Notes: generated by a model from the sequence alone, not told the origin. A stretch of 64,000 bases of DNA from Brenneria roseae subsp. roseae (GCF_003115845.1 NZ_KZ819024.1:62001-126000), one strand, 5' to 3'; numbered from the stretch's first letter, positions 24,439-35,634 are shown. Numbers and translations are program-made.

Positions 24439-26394
24439 ATGAAGCATTCGCTGGCGCTCAGCCTGCTCGCCATGCTGGTGACCTCCACCACTCATGCCGC
24501 CATCGTTGATTTACGGGTAATGGAAACCACCGATCTGCACAGCAATATGATGGATTTCGATTATTACAAGGATACCCCGACCGATAAATTCGGCCTGGTG
24601 CGTACTGCCAGCCTGATTCATGCGGCGCGCGAGCAGGCGACCAACAGCGTACTGGTGGATAATGGCGATCTTATTCAGGGTAGCCCGCTCGGGGATTACA
24701 TGGCAGCCAAAGGGCTGAAAAAAAATGAAATCCATCCCGTCTATCAGGCGCTGAACACGCTTGATTACTCCGTAGGTAATATCGGCAACCACGAATTCAA
24801 CTATGGTCTGGATTATCTGCATCAGGCATTGTCTGGTGCGAAATTCCCTTATGTGAATGCCAACGTACTCGATGCCAAAACAGGGAAACCGTGGTTTACC
24901 CCCTATCGGATCGAGAATAAATCCGTCCAGGATCGTGAAGGTAAATGGCATATTCTGCGTATCGGCTACATCGGTTTCGTTCCGCCGCAGATCATGGAGT
25001 GGGATAAAGCCAACCTTGCGGGGAAAGTTACCGTTGAAGACATTACGGAAAGCGCCAAAAAGTGGGTACCGGAAATGCGTAGGCAGGGCGCCGATCTGGT
25101 CATCGCTATTCCACACTCCGGGCTCTCTGCCGAACCTTATAAAGCCATGGCAGAAAACTCCGTCTATTATCTGAGCCAAATTCAGGGCATTGATGCCATT
25201 ATGTTCGGCCATGCACACGCCGTGTTCCCCAGCACTGATTTTTCTGCCATCAAAGGGGCGGATATCAAGCAGGGTACGCTTAATGGCGTGCCCGCCGTCA
25301 TGCCAGGACAATGGGGCGATCATCTTGGCGTGGTTGATTTTATTCTGAATAATGACAGTGGACAGTGGGTTGTCGAACAGGCGACGGCGGAAGCGCGCCC
25401 CATCTATGACAAGGCCCGGAAAAAATCGCTGGCGGCCGAAGATGCAAAGCTGGTCGACGTTCTATCGGATGCACACCAGAATACGCGTGATTTCGTCAGC
25501 AAACCGATTGGTAAATCAGCGGACAACATGTATAGCTATCTCTCGCTGATTCAGGATGATCCGACAGTACAGATCGTCAATAACGCTCAGCGCGCCTACG
25601 TCGAACATTTCATTCAGGGCGATCCCGATCTGGCCGATCTGCCGGTTCTGTCCGCCGCGGCGCCGTTTAAAGCCGGTGGTCGCAGAAATGATCCGGCCAG
25701 CTATGTCGAGGTAGAAAAAGGCCAGTTGACCTTCCGTAATGCCGCCGATTTGTATCTGTACCCCAATACGCTGGTAACGGTTAAAGTGAATGGGAAAGAG
25801 GTTCAGGAATGGCTGGAATGTTCCGCGGGCCAGTTCCGGCAGATCGATGTCAACAACAGCCAACCACAGTCTCTGCTCAACTGGGATGACTTCCGTACCT
25901 ATAATTTTGATGTCATCGATGGCGTTGATTATCAAATTGATGTCACTCAGCCCGCACGCTATGACGGTGAGTGCGCCCTGATCGATGATAGTGCCCACCG
26001 CATCAAAAATCTGACGTTCAAAGGCAAACCCATCGATCCCAAAGCGACTTTCCTGATCGCCACCAATAACTACCGTGCTTACGGTGAAAAATTTGCCGGC
26101 ACCGGGGAAAAACACGTGGCTTTTGCGTCTCCGGATGAAAACCGTTCTGTTCTGGCGGCCTACATCAGTGCTGAAAGCAAAAAATCAGGGGAAGTGAAAC
26201 CGCAGGCGGATAATAACTGGCGGCTGGCGCCTATCACCAGCAACACGCCGTTAGATATCCGCGTTGAAACGTCGCCGTCTGACAAAGCCACCGCGTTTAT
26301 TAAAGAAAAAGCGCAATACCCGATGACCGCCGTTGGCACTGACGACACCGGGTTTGCGGTCTATCGCATCGACCTGCAAAACAGCAGGCCATAA
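24439..26394 (+). CDS. cpdB: Periplasmic 2',3'-cyclic-nucleotide 2'-phosphodiesterase/3'-nucleotidase CpdB
   Basis: Lets the cell use extracellular nucleotides by hydrolysing 2',3'-cyclic nucleotides and 3'-nucleotides. A signal peptide (first 20 residues, ending THAA) precedes the metallophosphoesterase domain with [31 protein letters not shown] and [11 protein letters not shown] metal ligands. The C-terminal 5'-nucleotidase domain includes a substrate-stacking [12 protein letters not shown] region. It has 651 residues against 647 in E. coli. AAAGGAG lies just upstream of the ATG. The 3' side runs into a repeat. Confidence 0.96.
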   Translation: MKHSLALSLLAMLVTSTTHAAIVDLRVMETTDLHSNMMDFDYYKDTPTDKFGLVRTASLIHAAREQATNSVLVDNGDLIQGSPLGDYMAAKGLKKNEIHPVYQALNTLDYSVGNIGNHEFNYGLDYLHQALSGAKFPYVNANVLDAKTGKPWFTPYRIENKSVQDREGKWHILRIGYIGFVPPQIMEWDKANLAGKVTVEDITESAKKWVPEMRRQGADLVIAIPHSGLSAEPYKAMAENSVYYLSQIQGIDAIMFGHAHAVFPSTDFSAIKGADIKQGTLNGVPAVMPGQWGDHLGVVDFILNNDSGQWVVEQATAEARPIYDKARKKSLAAEDAKLVDVLSDAHQNTRDFVSKPIGKSADNMYSYLSLIQDDPTVQIVNNAQRAYVEHFIQGDPDLADLPVLSAAAPFKAGGRRNDPASYVEVEKGQLTFRNAADLYLYPNTLVTVKVNGKEVQEWLECSAGQFRQIDVNNSQPQSLLNWDDFRTYNFDVIDGVDYQIDVTQPARYDGECALIDDSAHRIKNLTFKGKPIDPKATFLIATNNYRAYGEKFAGTGEKHVAFASPDENRSVLAAYISAESKKSGEVKPQADNNWRLAPITSNTPLDIRVETSPSDKATAFIKEKAQYPMTAVGTDDTGFAVYRIDLQNSRP

Positions 26395-26469
26395 AACGCC
26401 AATACGGATGCAATAATCCTTTCAGGAAAGAATGAAGCCGCGCAGTTGCGTGGCTTCAGACCGTTGACA

Positions 26470-26596
26470 AACCTATTTACGGAATCAGAACGGTGATAAT
26501 GGGATAGAAGAGTAAAGCGTCCGCGCCAGGGATGGCGCGGCCCGAGCTTACAGGGATGTACTTGCAGCGCCTTTACGATCTACCCATTATCACCGC
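26470..26596. repeat. Approx. 125-bp repeat, copy 1 (inverted relative to copy 2 at 30655)
   Basis: From tatttacggaatcagaacgg through gataatgggatagaagag, gcgtccgcgcc, cttacagggatgtacttgca and ctttacgatct it matches the reverse complement of 30655-30770. This copy has an extra 14-base segment (gatggcgcggcccga). Its right end reaches the stop codon region of the DUF2502 gene. Confidence 0.85.
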
Positions 26597-26985
26597 CCAT
26601 CGCGATCGTGTCGATTATCCCCCCGCTCGGGTCCCCGGGCCTGACGATAGTCCCGGTTATCCCGACGCGGACTGCGATCGTCAAAACGGCGGTGATCAAA
26701 ACCTCTGGACTGATGCGCTCGCCACCAGCCTACATCGCGCCAACGCCAGCCGTCCCAATAGTAGCCATGACGGTTACGTTCCCCACGGTGATAGCCACGA
26801 TGCTCATGCCACCAACGTTCGCTTCGCCAGTCATAACCATCCCAGTAGTAACCCCGGCGATCCCGATCGCCAATATTCAGCGTCACGCCGGGCATAAGAT
26901 CAATGCTGACGCTGGCCGCTTCTGCCGCTGGCGTCATAGCAAACATTCCAACGAATAACGTACTGACTAACAGTGGCTTAAACAT
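26590..26985 (-). CDS. DUF2502 family secreted protein (YpeC-like)
   Basis: A 131-residue protein with a signal peptide (MFKPLLVSTLFVGMF..., cleaved near AEAAS). The mature part begins SIDLMPGVTLNIGDRDRRGY, the DUF2502 signature of E. coli YpeC, and continues with repeated WDGxxWR/WW motifs and a tail very rich in Arg, Asp and His. The function is unknown. The charged, Trp/Tyr-rich repeats suggest a periplasmic binding role, but that is inference. The last codons lie inside or against the repeat at 26470-26596, so its C-terminus may have been remodelled. Confidence 0.8.
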   Translation of the reverse strand: MFKPLLVSTLFVGMFAMTPAAEAASVSIDLMPGVTLNIGDRDRRGYYWDGYDWRSERWWHEHRGYHRGERNRHGYYWDGWRWRDVGWWRAHQSRGFDHRRFDDRSPRRDNRDYRQARGPERGDNRHDRDGR

Positions 26986-27341
26986 AGGGTAACTCCTTCC
27001 TTGCCGCTACTGCGGATTGGCAAAGATATACGGAGAATCATTCCCCTCCACTATCAGACAATCGCCCATTTGCCTGGTTTTACGCTTCTTAACGAATTGC
27101 TGACAGTACGATTCATCCATCCCCGGCGTTCCCTATTCATTAAAAAATCATCAATAGGCATTTTATTACCCGAGAGGAGGTCTCGCGCTAAATGCGGCAT
27201 ATGTCACCGGTGGACGTGGCTACGGTACTACCGCACACGGGACGGGGTTTCGCAGGGCCGCCTCATACCGTGGCAGCCCGGGGATATAAGCCGCTTAAGA
27301 GGCATTACTCAAATAAGCGCCTTCTTTTTACCGCATTGAGA
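26986..27341. other. Intergenic region upstream of the DUF2502 gene
   Basis: 356 bases between the DUF2502 start and the fklB stop. It must hold the DUF2502 promoter. The stretch 27190-27300 is GC-rich and contains several small inverted repeats, but the plus-strand open frames across it resemble no known protein and I do not call them. Confidence 0.4.
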
Positions 27342-27962
27342 TTACAGAATCTCCAGCAGCTCAACTTCAAAAATCAACGCGCTGAACGGCGGAATAGAGG
27401 CACCAGCGCCACGTTCGCCATAGGCCAGATGGTGAGGGATATACAGTTCCCATTTCGAACCGACCGGCATCAGCGTCAAGGCTTCAATCCAGCCCGGGAT
27501 CACGCCACTGACCGGGAATTCTGCTGGCTGACCGCGTTGAACGGAACTGTCAAACACGCTGCCGTCGATCAAACGGCCAGTATAGTGCACACGAACACGA
27601 TCCTGACGCGCGGGGATTTCACCTTCACCCTGAGTCAGCACGCGGAATTGCAGACCAGATTCGGTACTGCTCACGCCCTCTTTCTGGGCATTCTCAGCCA
27701 GGAACTGCTGACCTTCTACCGCCATCGCCTGCTGGCGCTCACGGCGTACCGCATCAGCACGTTCGTGAATTTCACGCAGAGCACGATGAACCACATCCAC
27801 TGGTACCGCTGGCGCATTGCCTTCCAGCGCATCGCGCAAACCAGCGACCAGGGCTTCCGGGATCAAACCTTCAAGACCAGATTCCTGTAGTTGTTGACCA
27901 ACCTGTAAGCCGATGCCGTAACTTGCCTGCGCTTCGACGCTATCAAAAGAAGGGGTTGTCAT
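27342..27962 (-). CDS. fklB: FKBP-type peptidyl-prolyl isomerase FklB
   Basis: Catalyses cis-trans isomerisation of X-Pro bonds and acts as a folding helper. The 206-residue protein has an N-terminal dimerisation domain ([32 protein letters not shown]) and a C-terminal FKBP domain ([52 protein letters not shown]). The ATG at 27962 gives MTTPSFD, matching E. coli in start and length. The open frame runs further upstream without conservation. It is divergent from ytfB. Confidence 0.96.
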   Translation of the reverse strand: MTTPSFDSVEAQASYGIGLQVGQQLQESGLEGLIPEALVAGLRDALEGNAPAVPVDVVHRALREIHERADAVRRERQQAMAVEGQQFLAENAQKEGVSSTESGLQFRVLTQGEGEIPARQDRVRVHYTGRLIDGSVFDSSVQRGQPAEFPVSGVIPGWIEALTLMPVGSKWELYIPHHLAYGERGAGASIPPFSALIFEVELLEIL

Positions 27963-28219
27963 GGATGTTCCTTTTAATCTGTAAAAAACCGAAAGCGCAG
28001 CATAACAGCGCCGGAGATTAGGGTAAAATCCTGTGTGCGGATCAATACGTGGTTCGTCAGTCAAACCGGGTAATCCTGGCCAGCTAACCTATACTAGTAA
28101 ATCGAACGCTGTTGAATCGCCGTTACCTTAAGCATCAAAGAGTTAACTGGTCATCATCCAGTGGTTACCGATATACTAAATCGTGTTTTTATTTTTATAC
28201 CGTTGCAAGAGAGGTCACC

Positions 28220-28912
28220 ATGGGCAGAATTGCGCCCAGGAAGCGAAAAACAACCTGGGATTACCAAGCGCTATTACGCTTCTGCCAGCGTTTTATCCGT
28301 CGCGGCCCGGAACGCTCTGGCGAGGATGATCCAGAGAATCCTGCATCGCCAGCAACATCATCTGGCCAGCGGATTAAAGCGTCATTGAAAAAACTCTGGC
28401 ATCTGCCCGACGGCTATCGCTGGATGGAGCCGCTTCCTCTCTTCCATCGCCGCTGGATTTTAATCGCTATCGGTTTACTACTGGTGATACTGCTGTGGCC
28501 CTATAGCCCCCCTCAGACATCGCCTCCTCCGCCATTTACCGTGCCGATAGAGCAAACCGACAACAGTGTGCCGATGCAGGCCGAAATCATTGAAAATCGG
28601 CCAGTGGCGGAACAACCTGATTCCCCGCCGCCACCACCCAGTACGGAAACAAACTGGCGCAGCTATCAAATCGTTGCCGGTCAAACGATGGCGCAGCTCT
28701 TTCGTGATAACAACCTGCCGGTTGGCGATGTTTTCGCGATGGCGCAGGTAGAAGGTCAGGATAAACCACTCAGTAACTTGCGGGCGGGACAGGAAGTAAA
28801 ATTGCAGGTTAATACGCAAGGGATGGTGACGACGCTGGAAATCACGACGACGGATAATCAGACCGTTAGATTCACCCGTAACGACGATGGCACTTTTACG
28901 CGTATGCGCTAA
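28220..28912 (+). CDS. ytfB: OapA-family cell-envelope protein YtfB
   Basis: A 230-residue bitopic protein: cytoplasmic basic N-terminus (about 1-85), one transmembrane helix (RRWILIAIGLLLVILLW), a Pro-rich periplasmic linker (about 105-150) and a C-terminal OapA/LysM-like domain (YQIVAGQTMAQLFRDNNLPV). E. coli YtfB is a division-site-associated protein with a glycan-binding OapA domain. I chose the ATG at 28220 (MGRIAPRKRK) because a purine-rich AAGAGAGG precedes it. The longer frame from 28112 is unsupported. It is convergent with rplI. Confidence 0.88.
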   Translation: MGRIAPRKRKTTWDYQALLRFCQRFIRRGPERSGEDDPENPASPATSSGQRIKASLKKLWHLPDGYRWMEPLPLFHRRWILIAIGLLLVILLWPYSPPQTSPPPPFTVPIEQTDNSVPMQAEIIENRPVAEQPDSPPPPPSTETNWRSYQIVAGQTMAQLFRDNNLPVGDVFAMAQVEGQDKPLSNLRAGQEVKLQVNTQGMVTTLEITTTDNQTVRFTRNDDGTFTRMR

Positions 28913-28935
28913 CGCCGATTTTTCTGCTCCAGAAA

Positions 28936-28966
28936 TGCAAAACGCCGGCGCAAGGCCAGCGTTTTA
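28936..28966. terminator. Bidirectional terminator between ytfB and rplI
   Basis: AAAACGCCGG and CCAGCGTTTT-type arms form a stem with A and T runs on its two sides, so it can end both the ytfB and the rpsF-rplI transcripts. Confidence 0.65.
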
Positions 28967-28990
28967 CGCGTTGTCAGCAAAAAGCGTTAA

Positions 28991-29443
28991 TTACGCTTCA
29001 GCAACGACAACGACATTCAGCGTAGCGAACACATCGCTGTGTACCTGGAAGCTCACTTCGTGATCGCCCAGAGTACGCAGAACGCCGTTCGGCAGGCGAA
29101 CTTCGCTCTTGGCGATTTCAACACCGGCCGCCGTTACCGCATCAGCGATATCACGGGTGCCGATAGAACCGAACAGTTTACCTTCGTCGCCGGCTTTAGA
29201 CGCGATAGTAATCGTTGCCAGTTCAGTGATCTTGGCAGCGCGAGCTTCGGCAGCGGCCAGAACTTCAGCCAGTTTGGATTCCAGTTCAGCACGGCGTGCT
29301 TCGAAGAACTCAACGTTTTTCTTGGTTGCCGGCACGGCTTTGCCCTGCGGAACCAGGAAGTTACGGGCATAACCCGCTTTAACGTTTACCTGATCACCCA
29401 GGCTGCCCAGGTTTGCTACTTTATCAAGCAGAATAACTTGCAT
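28991..29443 (-). CDS. rplI: 50S ribosomal protein bL9
   Basis: [22 protein letters not shown] is the bL9 N-terminal domain that binds 23S rRNA, followed by the long connecting helix ([23 protein letters not shown]) and the C-terminal domain. The length of 150 residues is close to the 149 of E. coli. It is the last gene of the rpsF-priB-rpsR-rplI operon. Confidence 0.98.
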   Translation of the reverse strand: MQVILLDKVANLGSLGDQVNVKAGYARNFLVPQGKAVPATKKNVEFFEARRAELESKLAEVLAAAEARAAKITELATITIASKAGDEGKLFGSIGTRDIADAVTAAGVEIAKSEVRLPNGVLRTLGDHEVSFQVHSDVFATLNVVVVAEA

Positions 29444-29484
29444 TACCTTATCCTCTCAAAGTCTCGTTAATGGACAGTGGCCGA

Positions 29485-30037
<553 letters not shown>

Positions 30038-30039
30038 AA

Positions 30040-30562
<523 letters not shown>

Positions 30563-30897
30563 GATGGCGTTTAGCTCACAACCCTGTTGCGAACGGAGGG
30601 CTTCAGTGACAGGCGAACCTGCCAAATTAATAAATATGAGATTGATGACAACATGCGATGAGCAGCGATAATGGACAGAGATCGTAAAGACGCTGCAAGT
30701 ACATCCCTGTAAGCCTTGGCGCGGACGCTTCGCTCTTCTATCCCATTATCACCGTTCTGATTCCGTAAATAGACTTATTAACAGTCTGTAAATATAAGTT
30801 ATTCACTTAATTAAAAAGCATAATTTATTATCATTAAAATAACAGACAACGCTCCTCTGAACTGCCATAAAAACACATTAACCAGCCGCCTAATTAT
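30563..30897. other. Gap between rpsF promoter and the hcp remnant
   Basis: Holds copy 2 of the 125-bp repeat (30655-30770) and about 120 AT-rich bases between the repeat and the point where hcp homology begins. No intact gene is present. Confidence 0.5.
30655..30770. repeat. Approx. 115-bp repeat, copy 2 (inverted relative to 26470)
   Basis: agatcgtaaagacgctgcaa, gtacatccctgtaagc, ggcgcggacgct, tctatcccattatcaccgtt and ctgattccgtaaatag are the reverse complement of the copy at 26470-26596, minus a 14-base segment. It lies between rpsF and the left boundary of the hcp-effector insertion. Confidence 0.85.
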
Positions 30898-31048
30898 TAA
30901 TGATGCCCGGATTGTCGAATTAAGACTGTCAGCCCCGCATTCAATGACACAAAATGAAATGCCGCCGCAGGAAAGCGTGTCCTTTAAATACGCGAGTATA
31001 GAATGGGAACACTGCAAAGCGGGCACCAGCGCCTATTGTTTATGGTGA
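30898..31048 (+). pseudogene. Truncated hcp gene: last ~49 codons only
   Basis: The frame ending at the TGA at 31046-31048 encodes DARIVELRLSAPHSMTQNEM and then PPQESVSFKYASIEWEHCKA up to AYCLW. This is the C-terminus of the intact Hcp protein encoded at 54674-55138, with only a few substitutions. Homology stops abruptly at about 30900, and the upstream codons are unrelated. No start codon with a Shine-Dalgarno remains. It places the downstream effector in the same hcp-effector-immunity arrangement as the second locus, but without a functional carrier. Confidence 0.85.
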
Positions 31049-31049
31049 T

Positions 31050-31796
31050 ATGATGCCAACCATGGATCTGGAAAGAAAAATAACCCAACTGAACCGGCTG
31101 ACGGATGAGCTGGCGTTGCTTTATATCCACGGCTATGAGGCCCGCCGGGGGTTTCTGAAAGAAATCGCCGTGTTAACCAGCCAGCTAAGACAGGATGTGC
31201 TTAACTCTTGTTTAACGGAAAATGGAGCTATCCGTTTACTCGATAAAGAAATAAACAATCTGCAAAAACAGAAATTTGATTTGTCGACGCAAAAGATGAT
31301 GCAGTATTATATTTTTGAAAAAGAGAGGGAAGATCGCCGACTTAACATCATATTGAAACAGGTTGGCTTTGTCGGCGGGGGAACACAAGTAGTGGCCGGT
31401 ATTGCAACCTGTACCGCTTCGCTGGGCTATCTTTGTGCCGGATTCGGATCATTAAATGTCTCCCACGGCTTAAATAATCTGTATGAGAACGGCTATTACC
31501 TGCTGTTTAGAGAAAACCGGTCAGGCTGGACAAGGGATGCCTATAGAGCGATAGCCAAATCAATAGGCCAAAGCGGAAATCATGCTGATTTAGCCTACAC
31601 CAGCGTCGATTTAGGGATTTCCGTTTATGGGTTATCCCGAAATGTAGTAAGAGAGGATACTTTCCGGCTTTTCAGATATATTAATAGTGATTTTGTTCGC
31701 GGATGGAAAACCATGGGTCCAGTACCTTTAGTCGCTGAAATTTTTGTTGACGCATCAACAATCAATGGAATTTACACATTATACAAAAATGAATGA
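31050..31796 (+). CDS. DUF4225-type putative type VI secretion effector, copy 1
   Basis: 248 residues. The N-terminal 95 residues are predicted helical and charged (LTDELALLYIHGYEARRGF, LLDKEINNLQKQKFDLS). The middle (about 105-140) is a glycine-rich hydrophobic stretch, GGGTQVVAGIATCTASLGYL, that could insert in a membrane. The C-terminal part carries GLNNLYENGYYLLFRENRSG, DLGISVYGLSRNVVRED and FRLFRYINSDFVRGWKTMG, which I recognise as the DUF4225 pattern. It starts one base after the hcp remnant stop and overlaps the next gene by eight bases. Its link to hcp suggests an antibacterial effector delivered by Hcp. The toxic activity is not known. It is about 90% identical by eye to 53926-54672. 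Confidence 0.75.
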   Translation: MMPTMDLERKITQLNRLTDELALLYIHGYEARRGFLKEIAVLTSQLRQDVLNSCLTENGAIRLLDKEINNLQKQKFDLSTQKMMQYYIFEKEREDRRLNIILKQVGFVGGGTQVVAGIATCTASLGYLCAGFGSLNVSHGLNNLYENGYYLLFRENRSGWTRDAYRAIAKSIGQSGNHADLAYTSVDLGISVYGLSRNVVREDTFRLFRYINSDFVRGWKTMGPVPLVAEIFVDASTINGIYTLYKNE

Positions 31797-32064
31797 TATC
31801 ATTATTTACTCATATGTCTGGCCTGTCTATGTATATATAGTTGCATCCATAATTTTCTTTTTTTTATTTTACAAAAGCAGAGTGATTTTAATCATACTCG
31901 GCTGTTTCCATATGACCGTTTTCAGATATGGTTTAAAAAACGCACCTTTTTTCACACTTCTCGACATCCCTATAAACTCAAGCATAAGCATTAACTATTT
32001 ATCCTTATTCTTTTGCGGCGTATGTTTATTTCTTTATTATTTAGAAAACAAGAGAAATCTTTAA
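31789..32064 (+). CDS. Small membrane protein, probable immunity protein for the DUF4225 effector, copy 1
   Basis: 91 residues, starting MNDIIIYSYVWPVYVYIVAS with three or four hydrophobic helices (about 5-27, 30-45, 63-85) and short charged loops. The ATG lies inside the last codons of the effector (AAAAATGAATGA junction, eight-base overlap), so the two are translationally coupled. Five related genes follow the second effector copy on the other side of the window. A membrane-embedded immunity protein would fit an effector acting on the inner membrane. This is inference from position, size and topology, as no family name was recognised. Confidence 0.65.
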   Translation: MNDIIIYSYVWPVYVYIVASIIFFFLFYKSRVILIILGCFHMTVFRYGLKNAPFFTLLDIPINSSISINYLSLFFCGVCLFLYYLENKRNL

Positions 32065-32116
32065 CCTCTTTTATTCTGGCAGAACCTTCCTGCCAGAATC
32101 CGGTTTCAATAACACA

Positions 32117-32881
32117 CTACGATTGTTCTAACAGATGCTGCTGAAAAAAGTCCGTTCCCGCCAGCAAAGCGGAGGGGGTAATACGATGCCCGACGCCCGC
32201 TTCGGTCAGATAGAGCAGCTTCCGATCCTGCCGGCTTGCGTGCAATGCACGATAGAGACGGGCGCTTTCCTCCGCCGGCACCACCTCATCCGCCTCACCG
32301 TGCCACACCAGTAAAGGCCGGTCGGACAAGGCCGTCAGCCGGGAGGAAACATCATAGTCGGCCAGCGTGGCTGACAGTTGCCGTAATACTTCCCCGGCCC
32401 CCTCTTCTCCAGCCACTACCGGTGGAAACAGCGTGCGCGACAGCGTTGAAAAATAGCCCGACCCCATAAACGCGGCCACCGCAGAAATCCAGGGATAACG
32501 CGCCATGCAACCCAACGCGCTCATCCCGCCCAGCGAAGCGCCGCACACGCCAATACGTTCTCCGGCAATCAGACCGCGCCGCCGGTATTCATCCACATAG
32601 CCGGGCAGTTCTTTGATATTTGACTGCAAGATATCCCAGAAATGGCGCAACCGATGGGCTTCATCACCGTCATAGCGGGCGCCGTGCATCAGGGCATCCG
32701 GCAGGATCACGCGGAACCCCGCTTTCGCCAACGCATAGCCAAAATAGGAGTACACCTCTTTTGAAGAGGTATAACCATGAAAGAAAAAAATCGTAGGTAA
32801 TGCCGCTTCACGTTTACCCGCCGGAACTGCATGAATCGCTTCAATGCCGCTATTGATCATATCGACCGACATTTCAACCAT
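32117..32881 (-). CDS. yjfP: Alpha/beta-hydrolase esterase YjfP
   Basis: A 254-residue carboxylesterase. The oxyanion-hole motif FFFHGYTSSKEVYSYFG is near residue 35, the nucleophile elbow is GASLGGMSALG, the acid is in LLVWHGEADEVVPAEES, and the histidine is in VGHRITPSAL. YjfP hydrolyses short-chain esters in E. coli. The start at 32881 (MVEMSVDM) has GGGGGAG four bases upstream. The longer frame to 32950 is unlikely. In E. coli yjfP lies between bsmA and the ula genes near rpsF, so synteny is kept here apart from the chemoreceptor and hcp insertions. Confidence 0.9.
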   Translation of the reverse strand: MVEMSVDMINSGIEAIHAVPAGKREAALPTIFFFHGYTSSKEVYSYFGYALAKAGFRVILPDALMHGARYDGDEAHRLRHFWDILQSNIKELPGYVDEYRRRGLIAGERIGVCGASLGGMSALGCMARYPWISAVAAFMGSGYFSTLSRTLFPPVVAGEEGAGEVLRQLSATLADYDVSSRLTALSDRPLLVWHGEADEVVPAEESARLYRALHASRQDRKLLYLTEAGVGHRITPSALLAGTDFFQQHLLEQS

Positions 32882-33092
32882 CGTCTCCCCCTGGTTTCTG
32901 CTCATGTCGCTAAATCCTGTGCCCCCTGCACGCAGGCGCACTGACGACAAACCAACGCCACGATACCTGGACTATGGCTTATCTCAAAATGCCGCTTCCG
33001 GCAACCTACTGACATCATTGCTCATTTCACAAAAATAGAAAAATAACATTGATTGAAATCAATTACCGAAATGGATATTTACACACCGGCAT

Positions 33093-33119
33093 TAAATTTT
33101 TTTCATTTAATGCCGTTAG
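33093..33119 (+). promoter_or_regulatory. FliA (sigma-28) promoter for the chemoreceptor gene
   Basis: TAAATTTT, 11 bases, GCCGTTAG resembles the enterobacterial flagellar consensus TAAAGTTT-N11-GCCGATAA with three mismatches and correct spacing. It lies 50 bases before the chemoreceptor start codon. Confidence 0.65.
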
Positions 33120-33168
33120 AACTTTTGTAACAAGACTAAAAAAACAACCTTTTTAGAAGAGATCAATT

Positions 33169-35115
33169 ATGTTGGGATTTTCCTTTAAACGCTGGGGCCT
33201 GGGCATCAAGTTATCTGTCATCGCTTCACTAAGCGTGGCGATCTTGTTTATTGCTTTTACACTTTCACTCACTCGTTCCGCGGGTGAACAACTTAAATCG
33301 CTAACGCTCAGCGACATGCAAAGCCAGGTCTCGGGCGTGACCGATATGATAAGCATGTATGACACGGGGCTTCAGGCGGAAGTCAGTAATTATTCCCGTC
33401 TGTTTGCCAGCTTTTTACCGACGCGGTTTACGCTGGATACGGCTAACCGTACTGCTTTCGACAATACCGATATGCCAACGCTTAGAGCCGGGGATACGGT
33501 ATTAAATCTGAATACCATTGTGCCGGACGATTTTCTCAGTCGCACCAGTGCTATTTCTACCATTTTCGCGCGTGACAGCGACGATTTCATTCGCATCACC
33601 ACCTCACTGAAAAAAGAAGATGGTTCCCGGGCCATCGGCACAAAACTCGACCGGGACAACCCGGCTTACAGCCTAATCATCAAGGGAGAAAGCTACAGCG
33701 GGCTGGCCACGCTGTTCGGTAAACAGTACATCACGCAATATCAGCCAATACTCGATAGTGAAGGAAAAATCATCGGTATTCTGTTTGTGGGTGTCGATAT
33801 CACCCAGCAGTTCACCATCATGCAACAGCGGATTCTGGATAAGAAAATCGGTGAAAACGGCCACTTTTTTGTCATTAACACCAAAAAGGGCAAGGACGCA
33901 GGCAATTACCTCTATCACAAAAGTAATGCCAATCAACGTCCAGACTGGTCAGAAGGTACGCTGGATCAGATTTTGACAACGGAAAGCGGCACACTCGAGT
34001 ATGAAGACAATACCCTGCCAGAGCAGGAAAAAATGCAGGTTATGGTGTATCAAAGTATCCCTCAGTGGAACTGGGCCGTAATCGGCACCACCAGTAAAGA
34101 AAGCCTGCTGGCCGAAGTCAATCATACCCGGAATCTGTTTCTCTTTGGCGGTATCGCGCTGGTAGCCCTGTTTGCCGCCTTCTTTGTTCTTCTGACGCGC
34201 AAATGGCTCAGCCGTCCACTGCTTGAAGTCGTTGGCGTTGCTGAACAGTTTGCCGCGGGTAATCTTCAGGCAACATTGCTGACGCAGCGCGAAGATGAAG
34301 TCGGCCGTTTGATCGATGCGATTAATGGTATCGGGCAGGGCCTGACCACCATCGTCGCGCAGGTCAGAAACTCCGCCGGGGAAATTAGCGCAGGGACGGA
34401 CGCGCTGGCGGCCGACAGCGAAAACATCAGCGAACAGATCGCCCGTCAGGCGAGCAGCGTAGAAGAAACCTCTGCCAGTATGGAGCAGTTGTCCGCCGCC
34501 GTTAAACAGAACGCGGATAATGTTTCCGCAGTTAAAGATCTGGCCGGGCAAAGCGCCGCCGCCGCACAGAGCGGTAGCCAGACCGTCACCGATTCGGTCA
34601 CGACGATGAGCGATATCAAAAACTCATCCCAACGCATTGCTGATATCACCACCGTGATTGAATCCATCGCTTTCCAGACGAATATACTGGCGTTGAACGC
34701 GGCGGTTGAAGCGGCGCGCGCCGGCGAACATGGAAAAGGCTTTGCGGTTGTCGCCGCAGAAGTGCGGGCGCTGGCGCAACGTACCTCCACGGCGGTTAAA
34801 GAGATTGAGACATTGATTTCAGAATCGCTGGCAAAAATCGAAGCCGGTTATCATTTTTCCGAGAAAACACAGGCGGTCATGGATGATTTGCGTAACCGTA
34901 TTCAGCAGGTCAGCACCATCGTTAACGACATTGATATCGCGTCACGCGAGCAATCCGCCGGTATCGGTCAGGTCAATATTGCCATTGTGCAGATTGGTCA
35001 GGCGACACAGGAAAACACTATTCTGGTCAGCAACTCGGAACAAACCGCGCACGTCTTGCGTCAGAAAGGTCATCACCTGAGCGAACTGGTCAGCGTTTTT
35101 CGTATTCAGGAATAA
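33169..35115 (+). CDS. Methyl-accepting chemotaxis protein with Cache sensor
   Basis: 648 residues: TM1 at about 12-34 ([20 protein letters not shown]), a large periplasmic sensor of the Cache_3/Cache_2 type (about 35-320, with [17 protein letters not shown] and [13 protein letters not shown]), TM2 at about 324-346, HAMP (about 346-400) and the cytoplasmic signalling domain. The hairpin tip [19 protein letters not shown] that contacts CheA and CheW is intact. The C-terminus FRIQE lacks the NWETF tether for CheR and CheB. The ligand is unknown. Cache sensors of this kind often bind small carboxylates or amino acids. A FliA promoter precedes it. It interrupts the yjfP-bsmA neighbourhood. Confidence 0.92.
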   Translation: MLGFSFKRWGLGIKLSVIASLSVAILFIAFTLSLTRSAGEQLKSLTLSDMQSQVSGVTDMISMYDTGLQAEVSNYSRLFASFLPTRFTLDTANRTAFDNTDMPTLRAGDTVLNLNTIVPDDFLSRTSAISTIFARDSDDFIRITTSLKKEDGSRAIGTKLDRDNPAYSLIIKGESYSGLATLFGKQYITQYQPILDSEGKIIGILFVGVDITQQFTIMQQRILDKKIGENGHFFVINTKKGKDAGNYLYHKSNANQRPDWSEGTLDQILTTESGTLEYEDNTLPEQEKMQVMVYQSIPQWNWAVIGTTSKESLLAEVNHTRNLFLFGGIALVALFAAFFVLLTRKWLSRPLLEVVGVAEQFAAGNLQATLLTQREDEVGRLIDAINGIGQGLTTIVAQVRNSAGEISAGTDALAADSENISEQIARQASSVEETSASMEQLSAAVKQNADNVSAVKDLAGQSAAAAQSGSQTVTDSVTTMSDIKNSSQRIADITTVIESIAFQTNILALNAAVEAARAGEHGKGFAVVAAEVRALAQRTSTAVKEIETLISESLAKIEAGYHFSEKTQAVMDDLRNRIQQVSTIVNDIDIASREQSAGIGQVNIAIVQIGQATQENTILVSNSEQTAHVLRQKGHHLSELVSVFRIQE

Positions 35116-35242
35116 AGGTTCAGCTCATCCGCAGCGGCCGATCCGCTCACGCGCGTCGGCCCGCGTTATTTCACGCTCCCCTGTCGGAACGTGGCTGATA
35201 GCGCTACATTAGTACAAATCGTTATCTCTCAGGTTCAAACCG

Positions 35243-35554
35243 ATGAACAAAGCACACCTTCTCTTACTGCCGCTGTTTATACTCATGCTGCCCGCCTGCC
35301 AGGTGTTACAGGGAAAACCTGAACCCGCGCCCGCGCCGGCTGACCACGCCATTGAAATCAGGCATACTCAGTCCCGCTCGCTGGAAAAGACCGGTGCGAT
35401 CTCTGTCACCGTATACGGTAGTCCGGATGACGCTGAACGGGCTATTCAGCAAAAAGCCAATGCCTACGGCGCCCATTACTATGTGATTGTCACGAAAACA
35501 GAAGAGAATGCCCGGCCCGGCGTCTGGTATGCGCGGGCCGTGTTGTATCGTTGA
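35243..35554 (+). CDS. bsmA: Biofilm/peroxide-stress lipoprotein BsmA (YjfO)
   Basis: 103 residues with a lipobox (LMLPAC, cysteine at about residue 19) and a DUF1471-type YhcN/BsmA domain (KTGAISVTVYGSPDDAERAI ... YYVIV). In E. coli BsmA contributes to biofilm stress tolerance. It lies convergent to rlmB, matching the E. coli order yjfP-bsmA-rlmB with fewer intervening genes. Confidence 0.88.
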   Translation: MNKAHLLLLPLFILMLPACQVLQGKPEPAPAPADHAIEIRHTQSRSLEKTGAISVTVYGSPDDAERAIQQKANAYGAHYYVIVTKTEENARPGVWYARAVLYR

Positions 35555-35634
35555 GGGGTCTTTCTCACCAGAGTAAGAGAATAATCACACCCAGGCGATG
35601 ATCCTGACGGTGCCGACGTGCGTTTCGCCGATTA

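Noticed and set aside
27192-27890. 232-codon plus-strand frame covering the 3' end of fklB and its flank
   Set aside because: It is antisense to the clear FklB coding sequence, with no Shine-Dalgarno and no recognisable protein.
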